Assembly: GCF_001310815.1 (NCBI RefSeq)
Contig: NZ_BAZK01000013.1
Span: forward strand, 62,001-126,000
Direction of reading: 5' to 3'
Source of the DNA: Pseudovibrio denitrificans JCM 12308
GTDB lineage: Bacteria > Pseudomonadota > Alphaproteobacteria > Rhizobiales > Stappiaceae
DNA length: 64,000 nucleotides
Both the position numbers and the translations under genes were made by a program. This document shows, one piece after another, positions 36,524 to 46,728 of the stretch. The notes beneath the pieces were generated by a model. It was not told where the DNA came from, did not search any database, and saw only the letters and a list, made by a program, of their open reading frames with translations. Positions within the stretch are counted from its first letter, which is position 1, and each line of letters starts with the position of its first letter.

Positions 36524-37683
36524 CTAGTGTTGGCCTTTGCCGCCCGTGTCCTGTGCGTTGAGCTGCAGGTATTTTTGAAGAAGGCGCTGTTCGTCTTTGC
36601 TAAGTGCGGTGTAGCGCACCATTGATTTCAGAACGCCGATCCACTGGTTTGCCAGGAAGTGGCTCGGTGATGGTGCGTTGTGACAAACTGAGCAGGAGTT
36701 CTCGTAAAGCTCACCGGAGTAAGACCAGAGGGCATCTGCGTCCGAGATCATGTCTTTCTTGTCCATGAAGCCGGTGAAGCTGACTTCAGTCCAATCCTGA
36801 CCTGTGCTTTCGAGAGTGATGGTCTCACCGCGCTTAACCATTGGCACTGCTGTTTTACCGAGGGCTGTGTTGAAGATGCGCTGGCCCTTCATTGCATAGA
36901 TGATTTTCTCTGCACCCTTCTGGCTCCAGCCGCTCACTTTCACTTTGACACGCTCACCACTTGCATCGACAGGTTCAACTGTGGTGGCAGGGAGGACGCG
37001 ACCTGCTGCTTTGCTGTCATCCTCGTTGAGGTAGATGTTTGCTGTTGCCAGAGTGGTGAGATGATCTGCGTTGTAGCTGACAGTTCTGGACTGTTCTTTC
37101 AACATCTCGAATGCTTGCTTGGAAGCTGCTGAAAGGTCAGGCAGTTTGTGGGCGATGCCTTTGTGACAATCGATGCAGGTGCTGCCTTCTTTGATGGCTT
37201 TCGGGTGCATCTTTTGTGCTTTTTCGCGCTGGCCATCGATCTTCATCGTATCGAAGGCATGGCAGTTGCGGCACTCGCGGGAGTCCGTTTCCTTCATGGC
37301 ATGCCAAACGTTTTTGGCAAGGCGCAGACGATTGGCTTCAAACTTCTCTGGTGTGTCGATCGAAGGGTCGATGAACTTATGATAGAGCTCGTTCGTTGCC
37401 TGAATTTTGCGGATGACTTTGGGCCCCACTCACGTGGAACGTGGCAGTCCGGGCATTCTGCTCTTACGCCTGAGTTGTTCTGGTAGTGAACTGAGGTTTT
37501 GTATTCTTCGTATACCGGCTGCATCTCGTGGCAGGAGACACAGAACTCCAGATTGTTGGTGACTTCCATCGCTGTGTTGAAGCCGCCCCAGAAGATGATG
37601 CCTCCGATACCGCCTATGATAATAAGAACCGCGAGAGGAAGTGGACTTGCGGTCCACATACGTTGCCAGAGCTTTTTAATCAT
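36524..37683 (-). CDS. torC: TorC, pentaheme c-type cytochrome (frameshifted)
   Basis: Membrane-anchored cytochrome with one N-terminal helix (about residues 15-35) and five heme motifs: CVSCH, CPDCH, CRNCH, CIDCH and, in the C-terminal domain, CSVCH. That 4+1 layout is the TorC pattern. The frame breaks near 37417. Restoring one G (AAGGTC for AAGTC on the coding strand) gives WGPKVIRKIQATNELYHK, matching the same region of NapC in this window (VRKVQATRELYHK). Restored length is about 386 residues. It passes electrons from menaquinol or ubiquinol to TorA, and is the first gene of torCDA. Confidence 0.9.
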
Positions 37684-37778
37684 TTTTATTGTTCCTGAGT
37701 GCCCTACAGGAAAATGTGATCCTGCTGTCGGATTGGTCGCATTCCCAGCGACTGATTTATCTCTATGGTAGCGGGCGG

Positions 37779-37788
37779 ATATGAACTG
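37779..37788 (-). promoter_or_regulatory. Possible TorR binding decamer (tor box-like)
   Basis: The minus strand reads CAGTTCATAT, nine of ten bases of the Escherichia coli tor box CTGTTCATAT. It is in the 119-bp torC-torT divergent region. Only one clear copy was seen. Confidence 0.35.
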
Positions 37789-37802
37789 GGTTCTGGCTTG
37801 CT

Positions 37803-38909
37803 ATGAACAGACCGAAAGAAATTGTAAGAATTTGTAAGATCCTGATGGCGGCTCTTGTTGGGGTGTTTCTAACGGGGTATGCGCATGCAGAAACTTGGTC
37901 TGCAGTGACATGGGAGAAGCTGCTGGATTTCACTTCACCGCGGAAAAACGTTTCTTATGAGCCGCTTAAGCAGGCTGAAAAGGCCTGGAGTATCTGTGCT
38001 CTCTATCCGCATCTGAAGGATTCTTACTGGCTTAGTGTCAATTACGGGATGGTCAAACAAGCCAAGAAACTGAACATCAATCTGCGTGTTTATGAGGCTG
38101 GTGGCTATTATCAGCTGGAGCAGCAGCGGAAGCAGTTGCAAGCCTGCGCAGACAGCAAACCGGATGCAATTCTGCTGGGCACGGTTTCCTTTGAAGGACA
38201 TCATGATCTGTTGGAGGAGATTGCAAAGGACACGCCGGTTATTGCGCTGGTAAACAATATCCGCAGTGACTTCATTGCGGCTGCTACTGGTGTTGATTGG
38301 GATGAAATGGGGCGCCGAACAGCACAAGTGATTACAAAGAGGCATCCTGCTGGAACAACTTCGGTAAACGTGAGTTGGTTTCCCGGAGCTGGTAAGCCGG
38401 GTATCTCTTCAACCAAGTTGAGTGCCTTCAAGTCAGAGCTGACAAAGTCTTCTGCCAATCTGTTGAACACACGCTACGGAGATACCGGCAAACTGATCCA
38501 GCTTTCGCTGATAGAAGAAGAGTTGGAAGGTGGAACTGCTCCGGATTATCTGATTGGAACTGGTGTTTCGGCAGAAGCGGCAATTGGCGCACTTAAAGTT
38601 CGTGGGCTTTCGGAGGATATTGAGGTTGTTTCCGGTTATCTGACCCATGGCGTGTTTCGTGGCATCAAGCGCGGCAAAATCATTGCTTCGCCCACTGATC
38701 AGCCAGTCATGCAGGGCATGATGGCCATCGATCAGAGCATTCGTCTTTTGGAAGGAAAGTCATATCTCAAGCACTATGCGCCAGAGATTTTGATGGTGAC
38801 GAAAGACAGCATTTCTGAAATCGATTTGGAATGTGCGTTGTCTCCGGCGTCTTTCAGTCCGACTTACACGGTGGAGGCGCAACGCAATGCAGAAACTAAG
38901 AGCAACTAG
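37803..38909 (+). CDS. torT: TorT, periplasmic TMAO-binding protein
   Basis: A 368-residue type 1 periplasmic-binding-fold protein with a signal peptide ending AHA-ET. The segments EKAWSICALYPHLKDSYWLSVNYGMV, SFEGHHDL and GTGVSAEAAIGALK match TorT organisation. TorT binds TMAO and contacts the sensor TorS in the periplasm to trigger TorR phosphorylation. It is divergent from torCDA and 8 bases upstream of torR. Confidence 0.88.
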   Translation: MNRPKEIVRICKILMAALVGVFLTGYAHAETWSAVTWEKLLDFTSPRKNVSYEPLKQAEKAWSICALYPHLKDSYWLSVNYGMVKQAKKLNINLRVYEAGGYYQLEQQRKQLQACADSKPDAILLGTVSFEGHHDLLEEIAKDTPVIALVNNIRSDFIAAATGVDWDEMGRRTAQVITKRHPAGTTSVNVSWFPGAGKPGISSTKLSAFKSELTKSSANLLNTRYGDTGKLIQLSLIEEELEGGTAPDYLIGTGVSAEAAIGALKVRGLSEDIEVVSGYLTHGVFRGIKRGKIIASPTDQPVMQGMMAIDQSIRLLEGKSYLKHYAPEILMVTKDSISEIDLECALSPASFSPTYTVEAQRNAETKSN

Positions 38910-38917
38910 GTGGTCCG

Positions 38918-39634
38918 TTGAATACTCGCAAAACCCGCATACTCGTTGTTGAAGACGAAGCGATCTCTCGCAAGAAGCTGGTTGCCTATCTGCAAACCGA
39001 AGGTTTTGATGTGCTGGAGGCTGCTGATGCAGGCCAGATGCATCAAGCGCTAGAAGAGTTTACGATTGATCTGGTGCTGCTGGATATCAATCTACCGGAT
39101 GATGATGGGATCAATCTGGCAAGAGCATTACGCGCGCAATCTGATATCGGGATTATTCTGGTTACTGGCCGGACAGATGAGATTGACCGGATTATTGGGA
39201 TTGAAGTGGGGGCGGATGATTACATCACAAAACCCTATAACCCCAGAGAGTTGCTGGCGCGGGTGAAAGCTCTTTTACGTCGATCCGGGCAGGTGCAACC
39301 TTCTAAGGATGAAGCTCATGCGCATCGGTTTGGCCGTTGGACGTTGAACCTGATGAAGCGGGAATTAATTGCTGAAGGTGAGGAAGGTGTTGCTCTAACG
39401 CGCGGAGAGTTTCAGCTGCTCAACACCTTTACATCCAAGCCGGGTACTGTTTTGAGCAGAGATTATCTGATGGATCATATCAGCCATCGCAGTTGGTCTC
39501 CCAATGACCGCTCGATTGATGTGTTGGTCGGGCGGCTTCGCAAGATCCTTGAGGACAATCCGCGCAAACCAACCATGATCCTAACGTCTCACGGAGAGGG
39601 TTATATCTTCGCTGAGAGTGTTGAGGCTTCGTAG
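38918..39634 (+). CDS. torR: TorR, OmpR-family response regulator
   Basis: A 238-residue protein. REC domain with Asp56 ([11 protein letters not shown]), conserved Thr (LVTGRTDE) and Lys (ITKPYNP). The C-terminal winged helix includes [12 protein letters not shown] and [20 protein letters not shown]. It should activate torCDA. The start is TTG at 38918 behind AGGTGG. Its last 34 bases overlap the 3' end of torS on the other strand. Confidence 0.9.
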   Translation: MNTRKTRILVVEDEAISRKKLVAYLQTEGFDVLEAADAGQMHQALEEFTIDLVLLDINLPDDDGINLARALRAQSDIGIILVTGRTDEIDRIIGIEVGADDYITKPYNPRELLARVKALLRRSGQVQPSKDEAHAHRFGRWTLNLMKRELIAEGEEGVALTRGEFQLLNTFTSKPGTVLSRDYLMDHISHRSWSPNDRSIDVLVGRLRKILEDNPRKPTMILTSHGEGYIFAESVEAS

Positions 39635-42507
39635 TCCGTAAGAGCGTTTATGGCTCTCTCTAGAGCATCACGCAGCCCCTCGGGAGGGAGCTTTGCTGCT
39701 TCAACATTAGCAGATAACTCTCGCAGTTCCTGAAGACCTAAGCTGGCGGCTGCGCTCTTTAAGGCGTGCGCTGCTTTCTTTTGCTGCTCAGATGTTTGAG
39801 CGGAAAGTACGTTGCTCAGCAACTGTTTGGATTCCACTTCAAAGAGCTCAATGATTTCTGCCAGAGCAGCTTCTCCAAGCATTTCGACATCCTGATCAAG
39901 TGTTTCTAGATCAAGCACTTGAGTGTGGTTTGTCGCTACTTGGGAAGATGCGCATTGTTGGGCGGTGGCTTTGCCATCTTTCTGTAAGACAGAGCGCAAA
40001 ATCTGGTGAAGCTCTGCTTGTTCAAATGGCTTGGCGAGGAAACCATCCATGCCTGCTTCTTTGCATTTGTCTGCGTCCACTCCAATGACGTGAGCGGTGG
40101 TTGCAATGATTGGAGTGCTCGCAAGTGCCGTATCTGCAAGCTTGCGGATTTGTTGTGTGGCTTCAAGGCCATCCATCTCAGGCATACTAACGTCCATCAG
40201 CACTAAGTCAGGTCGTTCACGTTGCAGCTGGTCGAGAGCTTCCAATCCGTTATGGGCTTCGAATACGGACATACCCAGTTTGATCAACATGCTGCGGAGG
40301 ATGAAGCGGTTGGTTTCAATGTCTTCGGCAATCAGAATTTTTGCAGCGGGAAGGGCTTCCTGCTCTGAAACTATTGGGCTTTCTGCTTTGTACTCGCAGG
40401 TTTCCATCGGGAGCGTGAAGGTGAATGTGCTGCCTATGTGAAGTTCACTCTCGACTGAAACTGTTCCTTGCATTCCCTTTATCAACTTGTCGCAGATTGC
40501 CAGACCAAGGCCGGTTCCGCCATATCGGCGGCTGGTTGAATCTTCGGCTTGTGAGAACGCGTCGAACAGAGAGGAAATCTTGTCTTTTGGAATGCCGATG
40601 CCACTATCTATCACTGAGAACTTCAGTTCTGATTGCGTTGAGTTTGCAGTGACTTGCAGTTGGATACCACCGACTTCCGTGAACTTGATTGCATTGCTGA
40701 GGAGGTTGGAGAGCACCTGATAGAGACGCGCCGGATCGCCGAGGCTGCCATCAGGTACATTGCCTGCCACATGATAGGTGAGGCTCAGGTCTTTCTCCTG
40801 TGCCAGCGGCGTGAACAGGGTGATCAGACGCTCGATGATTGTGTGTACGGAGAACGGGATTTGCTCGAAGGTGAGTTGGCCTGCTTCGATCTTTGAGTAA
40901 TCCAGTATGTCATTGAGAATGCAGAGAAGTACGTTGCCAGACTCCGCAATCGTGCTTGTCAATCGTTGTTGCTCGGTGTTGAGCTGAGTGTCTTTCAGGA
41001 GTGAGGTAGTGCCCAGAATACCGTTCATTGGTGTTCTGATTTCATGGCTCATAGTGGCGAGGAAGGTGGACTTGGCACGGTTGGCTTCCTCAGCTTGTTT
41101 ACGTGCTTTTTCCAGTCGAACAGCTTCTTCTTCGAGCTGCTGGTTGACCTCCACCAGCTTTTCTGTGCGGTCTTCAACGAGTTGCTCCAGTTCATTCTGA
41201 TAGCGCTGAAGCTCTTGATTTACCTTCACTTGTTGCTCTTCGAGCTGCCCTCGCACAACAGCAGTCTGGCGGAACACCTCAAGGGTTTTAGCCATGGTGT
41301 GCAGCTCATCGGAACCGTAGTCGTTTATGGTAGAAGACAAATTACCGGAAGCCAGAGTTGCCATGCCTTCGTGGAGGCGGGAGAGGCGTTTGAGTAGATT
41401 GCCTTGAACATAGAAGTACACAACTGCGAATGTGACGAGCAAAGAGATTGCAGCCAGTGCAACAAGCGTGATCTGGCCAGCTGTGATTGCGAGGCCGGAG
41501 TCTGTGATGGCTTGGTTGATCCAGTCCTGTGAGGAAGACGTAATGCGCTCTACGGCTGCTGTCAGCTCGGTACTGTGCTTCGCAGCTTCCTTTGTAAGTG
41601 CTTCAACTTGCTTGTCTAATCGCACCAGTTGCTCGCGAAGTGAAAAGACATCGGCACCAGATGAACCAGTGGTTTCGACCTGTAGCTCCTGAAGAAGCAG
41701 CGTTGCCTCTGACTGTCTTCCGGGATCGCTTGCGAAGCGGAGGCGACGTTCGATGATCCGCCAGGACTGTGCGAAGTCTTGCTTGAGTTGACTGATTTTC
41801 GCGATGTCCAACTCACGGGCAACGGTGTTGAGCTTATGTGTGAGCAGAATGGAGAGCAGACGGAGCTCTGTCATACGCTCCAACTGGTCCAAATTGTCTT
41901 CTGCAATGCCATCCAAAGCGGCCAGAAGTTGTTCTTCTTCCTGGGTTTCTTCCACCAAGTCATAGGTGCGAACGATCGCCGCCATGGAGCGGGTGTAGGC
42001 GTTCTCGACCAGTGTTCGGGAGATTTGCGTTAATCTGTCAGAAGTTGTGAGCGCTTTTGTAAAAGATCCGTTGAAATGTGCTGAAACACGCACGCGCTCG
42101 GCCATCAGCACCTCTTGCTTCATGGTCACATCGAACAGTGCATTGGCTGCGATATTCACCTCATTAAGCTGTGGGCCGAGTATCTCGCGCTGGGTGAGGT
42201 GGGTGATTTTATCCTGAATGCTGGATTGAGCCTGAGAGAGGCGTCGGCTTTGCTGGGCGAGCTCTTCCAGATTTTGAACGCGGGCGAGAGAGGGTAGGGA
42301 GGAGACGACGGCTTTGCTGGTTTCGCTGATCTCCTGTGCCAGGAGGAGGTTGGGAAGGGCTTCCTGCGTGATGCGGTCATTGGCGTCTTCCACTGCACTG
42401 AAGCCGAGCCAGCCGGTGCTGGCGGAAAGCAGCATACATAAAACGATAGCGCCAAACGCCAATAAAAGCCGCCCTCTGATGCCCATCGTGATCATCGTGT
42501 CATCCAC
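39601..42507 (-). CDS. torS: TorS, hybrid sensor kinase for TMAO
   Basis: A 968-residue tripartite kinase. Two membrane helices (about 13-33 and 340-362) flank a ~300-residue helical periplasmic sensor. HAMP follows, then HisKA with His488 ([10 protein letters not shown]), HATPase ([13 protein letters not shown]), REC with Asp772 ([11 protein letters not shown]), and Hpt with His914 ([12 protein letters not shown]). This is the TorS/ArcB-like relay layout. It senses TMAO through TorT and phosphorylates TorR. The gene is convergent with torR and overlaps its end by 34 bases. Confidence 0.9.
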   Translation of the reverse strand: MDDTMITMGIRGRLLLAFGAIVLCMLLSASTGWLGFSAVEDANDRITQEALPNLLLAQEISETSKAVVSSLPSLARVQNLEELAQQSRRLSQAQSSIQDKITHLTQREILGPQLNEVNIAANALFDVTMKQEVLMAERVRVSAHFNGSFTKALTTSDRLTQISRTLVENAYTRSMAAIVRTYDLVEETQEEEQLLAALDGIAEDNLDQLERMTELRLLSILLTHKLNTVARELDIAKISQLKQDFAQSWRIIERRLRFASDPGRQSEATLLLQELQVETTGSSGADVFSLREQLVRLDKQVEALTKEAAKHSTELTAAVERITSSSQDWINQAITDSGLAITAGQITLVALAAISLLVTFAVVYFYVQGNLLKRLSRLHEGMATLASGNLSSTINDYGSDELHTMAKTLEVFRQTAVVRGQLEEQQVKVNQELQRYQNELEQLVEDRTEKLVEVNQQLEEEAVRLEKARKQAEEANRAKSTFLATMSHEIRTPMNGILGTTSLLKDTQLNTEQQRLTSTIAESGNVLLCILNDILDYSKIEAGQLTFEQIPFSVHTIIERLITLFTPLAQEKDLSLTYHVAGNVPDGSLGDPARLYQVLSNLLSNAIKFTEVGGIQLQVTANSTQSELKFSVIDSGIGIPKDKISSLFDAFSQAEDSTSRRYGGTGLGLAICDKLIKGMQGTVSVESELHIGSTFTFTLPMETCEYKAESPIVSEQEALPAAKILIAEDIETNRFILRSMLIKLGMSVFEAHNGLEALDQLQRERPDLVLMDVSMPEMDGLEATQQIRKLADTALASTPIIATTAHVIGVDADKCKEAGMDGFLAKPFEQAELHQILRSVLQKDGKATAQQCASSQVATNHTQVLDLETLDQDVEMLGEAALAEIIELFEVESKQLLSNVLSAQTSEQQKKAAHALKSAAASLGLQELRELSANVEAAKLPPEGLRDALERAINALTDYEASTLSAKI

Positions 42508-42682
42508 CTGTTCCTCATCATTCCTGACTATCTGCGAGGAGGGGATAAGGGCAACTCTCTACATAGCCGCAAGACAACATGTCTCAGGGGGAGAGCTTGT
42601 CCCAATACTCGGGTATGGTCTCCTTATGCCTTGCGCCCTACCTTTTTGGAAATCAATGAGTTCCTTTGAAGGGAGGCGAGAG

Positions 42683-44206
42683 ATGAGGGTGCGGTTGGTG
42701 TTGGGGGATCAGCTGAGTTTGTCGCTTTCCAGTCTGCGGGATGCGGAACCGGGTGTCGATGTGATTTTGATGGCGGAGGTGCGTGAGGAGGCGACGTATG
42801 TTCGGCATCACAAGAAGAAGATTGCGTTTCTGTTTTCGGCCATGCGGCACTTTGCGGAGGAGCTGAAATCACTCGGGCACCGCGTTGTTTACAGGCGGTA
42901 CGACTGCGCTGAGAACACGGGCAGTTTGTTTGGGGAAGTTCTTCGACTGATGAAAGAAGAAGCTGTCTCCGATGTCATTGTGACTAAGCCGGGAGAATAC
43001 CGGCTGCTGCATGACATGGAGAGTTGGCAGGAGCGGCTGGGTGTTCCGGTGGAGCTGCGAGAAGATGACAGATTCCTTTGCAGCTCAGATGAGTTTCAGC
43101 GCTGGGCCTCTGGTCGCAAGAGTTTGCGGCTGGAGTACTTTTACCGGGATATGCGCCGCCAGCATGCGGTTTTGATGGATGGTGACAAGCCGTTGGGAGG
43201 GCAGTGGAACTTTGATCATGACAATCGCAAGAGTGCTCCAGAGGCGTTAGAGGTGCCAGAACCCTTTGCGGCTGAACCTGATGAAATCACGAAAGAGGTG
43301 TTGGCGCTGGTGGGTGAGGCGTTTCCGGATCATTTCGGAGACCTGCTGCCCTTCTATTTTGCGGTTACACGTGAAGATGCGCTGAAGGTGCTGGATCAGT
43401 TTGTTGCGGAGCGACTTGGTAAGTTTGGAGATTATCAGGATGCGATGGTTCAGGGGGAGCCCTGGATGTTTCACAGTCACATTAGCTTCTATCTCAATTG
43501 CGGCTTGTTGCTGCCGATGGAGTGTGTGAGGGCAGCGGAACGTGCTTACTTTGAAGGGCGAGCACCGTTGAACTCCGTTGAGGGGTTCATTCGCCAGATT
43601 GTCGGCTGGCGTGAGTTTGTCCGGGGGATCTACTGGCTCAATATGCCTGAGTATGCAGAGTTGAACTACTTTGATGCTTCGCGAAAGCTGCCAGAGTTTT
43701 ACTGGAGCGGTGAGACGCAGATGAACTGTCTGCGCCAGTGTATTTTAGAGACCAAATCCAATGCCTATGCGCATCACATCCAGCGTTTGATGGTGATTGG
43801 GAACTTCTCGCTGCTTGCTGGATTAGCGCCAAAGCAAGTGAGTGAATGGTATCTTGCTGTTTATGCAGATGCTTATGAGTGGGTGGAGTTGCCCAATGTG
43901 AGCGGTATGATCCTGTTTGCAGATGGTGGCATTTTTGCCTCCAAACCCTATGCAGCGAGCGGTGCTTATATCAACCGCATGTCCAATTACTGCCAGCATT
44001 GTTCTTATTCCGTTTCTGCCAAGACCGGGGAGAAGGCTTGTCCCTTCAATTATCTTTACTGGAATTTTCTGGAGAAGAACCAGGAGAAGCTGCGAGGAAA
44101 TCCGCGAGTTTCGATGATCTATCGCAGCTGGGATAAGATGAGCGACGTGAAGAAAGACCAGATTAAGCAGGATAGCCAACGGTTCTTTGCTGAGCTGGAT
44201 GCTTAG
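42683..44206 (+). CDS. FeS bacterial cryptochrome/(6-4) photolyase, PhrB/CryB type
   Basis: A 507-residue protein starting MRVRLVLGDQLS with a GGAGG-type site upstream; the frame runs back to 42314 without support. It shows the deoxyribodipyrimidine photolyase-related (DUF523-like N-terminal, FAD-binding C-terminal) layout. The C-terminal NRMSNYCQHCSYSVSAKTGEKACPFNYLYWNFL region carries three of the cysteines that ligate the [4Fe-4S] cluster, with another upstream in LRQCILETK. Such proteins repair (6-4) photoproducts (Agrobacterium PhrB) or act as light sensors (Rhodobacter CryB). It leads a stress operon with an SDR and a SnoaL-like gene beside rpoE/chrR. Confidence 0.88.
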   Translation: MRVRLVLGDQLSLSLSSLRDAEPGVDVILMAEVREEATYVRHHKKKIAFLFSAMRHFAEELKSLGHRVVYRRYDCAENTGSLFGEVLRLMKEEAVSDVIVTKPGEYRLLHDMESWQERLGVPVELREDDRFLCSSDEFQRWASGRKSLRLEYFYRDMRRQHAVLMDGDKPLGGQWNFDHDNRKSAPEALEVPEPFAAEPDEITKEVLALVGEAFPDHFGDLLPFYFAVTREDALKVLDQFVAERLGKFGDYQDAMVQGEPWMFHSHISFYLNCGLLLPMECVRAAERAYFEGRAPLNSVEGFIRQIVGWREFVRGIYWLNMPEYAELNYFDASRKLPEFYWSGETQMNCLRQCILETKSNAYAHHIQRLMVIGNFSLLAGLAPKQVSEWYLAVYADAYEWVELPNVSGMILFADGGIFASKPYAASGAYINRMSNYCQHCSYSVSAKTGEKACPFNYLYWNFLEKNQEKLRGNPRVSMIYRSWDKMSDVKKDQIKQDSQRFFAELDA

Positions 44207-44259
44207 CAGGCGTGATCTGAAAACTGTTGTGCAGCGTAAGAGCAGACAGAGAGGGCGTT

Positions 44260-45011
44260 ATGGCAGAACATCAAAAGCTTGTCTGGATTATTGGAGCGAG
44301 TTCCGGCATTGGAGCCAGTCTTGCTCAGCTTTATGCGCGGTCAGGCTGGCGCGTTGCGGTGAGTGCGCGAAATGAGCAGAAGCTTAAAGAGCTTGCTCAG
44401 GATGCAACTCAGTTCGACGTAGTCCCGCTGGATGTGACTGACAGTGGACAGGTTGCTGCCGTGATTCAGCAGTTTCACGATGGAGGGAAGCTGCCTGATC
44501 TAACGGTGTATTGTTCAGGCCTCTATTATCCCGGCGGCATTGATGTGCTGACAGAAGAGCACTCCGTGGCCTCTATGGATACCAACTATTTTGGTGCTGT
44601 TCGTGTGATTGAGAAGCTGTTTCCTTTGCTGAAAGAGCGAGGAAACGGGCACATTGCGATCATCAGCTCCCTTAGTGGTTATTGTGGTCTTCCAGAGGCT
44701 GCGTGTTATGGACCGACGAAAGCGGCGCTGATCAATCTTTGTGAGAGCCTGAAACCTGATTTTGATCGGGTCGGACTTGAGCTCTCATTGGTGAACCCCG
44801 CTTTGTGAAAACGCCAATGACGGACAAGAACACGTTCGCTATGCCGTTTCTTCTTACACCCGAACAAGCGGCTAAGGATATCTATGAGGGGCTTCAGCGG
44901 AACTCTTTTGAAGTCTACTTCCCGTTCCGTCTGGGTGCCATCATGAAGGTGCTTCGGATGTTGCCTTACGCTCTCTACTTTCCCGTCATGAGAAGGATGA
45001 GTAAGAGATGA
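44260..45011 (+). CDS. Short-chain dehydrogenase/reductase of the RpoE/ChrR cluster (frameshifted)
   Basis: A classical SDR with GASSGIG, YCSG, serine in ISSLSGY and catalytic YGPTK. The frame breaks near 44800; adding one G (CCCCGGC for CCCCGC) converts VNPAL-stop into VNPGFVKTPMTDKN, the normal SDR sequence and the same as its paralogue at 13516 (INPGFVKTAMTEN). Restored length is about 251 residues. ATG at 44260 follows GAGAGGG. The stop overlaps the next ATG. SDR genes of this kind accompany RpoE-ChrR in Rhodobacter; the substrate is unknown. Confidence 0.85.
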
Positions 45012-45445
45012 CCGATAGAGCCGAACTGGAGAGTACTGCCCGGCAATATGCGCTTTTCTTTGAAAACGTAACGCCAGAGCGCATCAAAGAGGTTCATGAG
45101 CTCATCAGTGATGATGTGCACTTCATCGATCCGTTTAATGATGTGAAGGGCCGCGAGAACTTTGAGAAGGTCTTTCACAAGATGTACGAGGATGTCCAGG
45201 AGCCTCGGTTCAAGATCCTCGATCTGGCGTGGTCCGGTGACTTGTGCTTTATGCGATGGGATTTTACCTGCAAGCAAAAGCATCTGGGGAACTGGAGCGT
45301 GCGTGGGCTGACCGAGGTGCATTTTGATGCGCAAGGCAAGGTGAGTGCGCACTACGATTATTGGGATGCATCGCGGCACTTTTATCGCAAACTGCCGATT
45401 GTTGGGGCGATGATCAAATGGATCGCGTCCAGAGCTGCTATCTGA
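45008..45445 (+). CDS. SnoaL/NTF2-like protein
   Basis: A 145-residue protein of the cone-shaped NTF2-like fold: ALFFENVTPERIKEVHELISDDVHFIDPFNDVKGRENF is the usual SnoaL-type start. It overlaps the SDR by ATGA. Members are found with RpoE-ChrR regulons. Catalytic role unknown, possibly acting with the neighbouring SDR on an oxidised lipid or similar small molecule. Confidence 0.8.
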   Translation: MTDRAELESTARQYALFFENVTPERIKEVHELISDDVHFIDPFNDVKGRENFEKVFHKMYEDVQEPRFKILDLAWSGDLCFMRWDFTCKQKHLGNWSVRGLTEVHFDAQGKVSAHYDYWDASRHFYRKLPIVGAMIKWIASRAAI

Positions 45446-45452
45446 GGGGTTC

Positions 45453-45478
45453 GTTGGGCCAGTGTGGCCCAACTTTTT
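45453..45478 (+). terminator. Terminator after the photolyase-SDR-SnoaL operon
   Basis: A perfect 8-bp stem GTTGGGCC / GGCCCAAC with a 5-base loop and TTTTT. Confidence 0.85.
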
Positions 45479-45483
45479 GGCCA

Positions 45484-46728
45484 TTAAGTTGGCTTCTTAA
45501 TCTGAAACAGACCTACATTAATGGTGCCTTGGGCAAAGCCTGCTTCGCAATAGGCGAGATAGTAATGCCACATGCGCTTGAAGCGGTTATCGTATCCAAG
45601 CTTTGAGATTTCCGACCAGTTCTGGAAGAACGATTTTCTCCAACGCACCAGAGTCTGCTCGTAGTCGGCGCCAAAGAACTCGCGGGTGATTAGTTCCAGC
45701 TTCTGTTCTTCTATTTTCCGTGCCATTTCGCGAGCTGAAGGAAGCAGCCCTCCCGGGAAAATGTAGCGCTGAATGAAGTCGACGTTTTTGCGGTAGGTGT
45801 GGAACTTTTCATCTGCAATCAGGATCGCCTGAATGACTGCTGTCCCGCCTGGTTTCAGTCTGGACTTCAGCTTTTCGAAGTAGCTGTTCCAGTTTTCCTC
45901 TCCGACTGCTTCAATCATCTCGATAGAGACGATGGCGTCGTATTGGCCGTCAGTCTCTCTGTAATCTCTCAGCTCAAAAGAAGCGTTGCCGTTTGTTTGT
46001 TGAGACTGAAGGCGAGATTGGGCAAACTTCAGTTGCTCCTGTGACAGTGTGATGCCATGAACGTCTCGTCCTGACTGGCAGGCGTGTTCTGCAAAACCGC
46101 CCCAGCCACAGCCGATCTCAAGGATCTTTTGATCTGGCTTGGTGTTGGTCAGTTGCAGGACACGGTCATATTTTCTGCGCTGGGCCTCATGCAAGGGCTC
46201 GTGTTGTTGGAGTTTGTAGGCAGAAGAATAGGTCATGGTTTCGTCCAGCCAGTGGCTGTAGAAATCATTGCCCAGATCGTAATGGAACGCGATGTTGCGT
46301 TTGCTGCCCGCAAGTGTGTTTGCATTCGCCAGATGGCGCAGGCGTGCCAAGGCTCGTGAGAAAACACCACGTTTTGTGACAGACTGCATGATGTGTTGGT
46401 TCGCAACCAGCAAATCAAAAAGGGAGCGAAGGTCACTGCACCGCCAGTCTTCTTCCAAGTACCCTTCAGCCAGAGCCAAAGAGTTTCCTGAAAGAAGCCG
46501 CCATAACAGGCGGGTACGCAGGATCTTTATGGTGACGATGGGGCCATGATTGGCTTGGTTTCCATAGGTCAGTAACTGGCCGTTGGGCAGAACAACACCG
46601 AGATGGCCTTCTTTGAGTTTGCTGAGCATAGGATCCAGCAAAGACTTCCAAAGTCTGGAGGTCAGGTTGAGATCCGTCATACTGGCGCCTGCCAATGGAC
46701 TTAGGGAGGAGTTGTCTCTGAGTGTCAT
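45484..46728 (-). CDS. cfa: Cyclopropane-fatty-acyl-phospholipid synthase family protein
   Basis: A 414-residue SAM-dependent methyltransferase. It has the SAM site LEIGCGWGG, RNIAFHYDLGNDFYSHWLDETMTYSSAY and FIQRYIFPGG, typical of Cfa. The enzyme adds a methylene group to unsaturated phospholipid acyl chains, or in the RpoE-ChrR group helps make furan fatty acids. Its ATG overlaps the DUF1365 stop, making it third in a three-gene operon with the FAD oxidoreductase and DUF1365 gene, driven by the RpoE-type promoter near 48960. Confidence 0.9.
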   Translation of the reverse strand: MTLRDNSSLSPLAGASMTDLNLTSRLWKSLLDPMLSKLKEGHLGVVLPNGQLLTYGNQANHGPIVTIKILRTRLLWRLLSGNSLALAEGYLEEDWRCSDLRSLFDLLVANQHIMQSVTKRGVFSRALARLRHLANANTLAGSKRNIAFHYDLGNDFYSHWLDETMTYSSAYKLQQHEPLHEAQRRKYDRVLQLTNTKPDQKILEIGCGWGGFAEHACQSGRDVHGITLSQEQLKFAQSRLQSQQTNGNASFELRDYRETDGQYDAIVSIEMIEAVGEENWNSYFEKLKSRLKPGGTAVIQAILIADEKFHTYRKNVDFIQRYIFPGGLLPSAREMARKIEEQKLELITREFFGADYEQTLVRWRKSFFQNWSEISKLGYDNRFKRMWHYYLAYCEAGFAQGTINVGLFQIKKPT

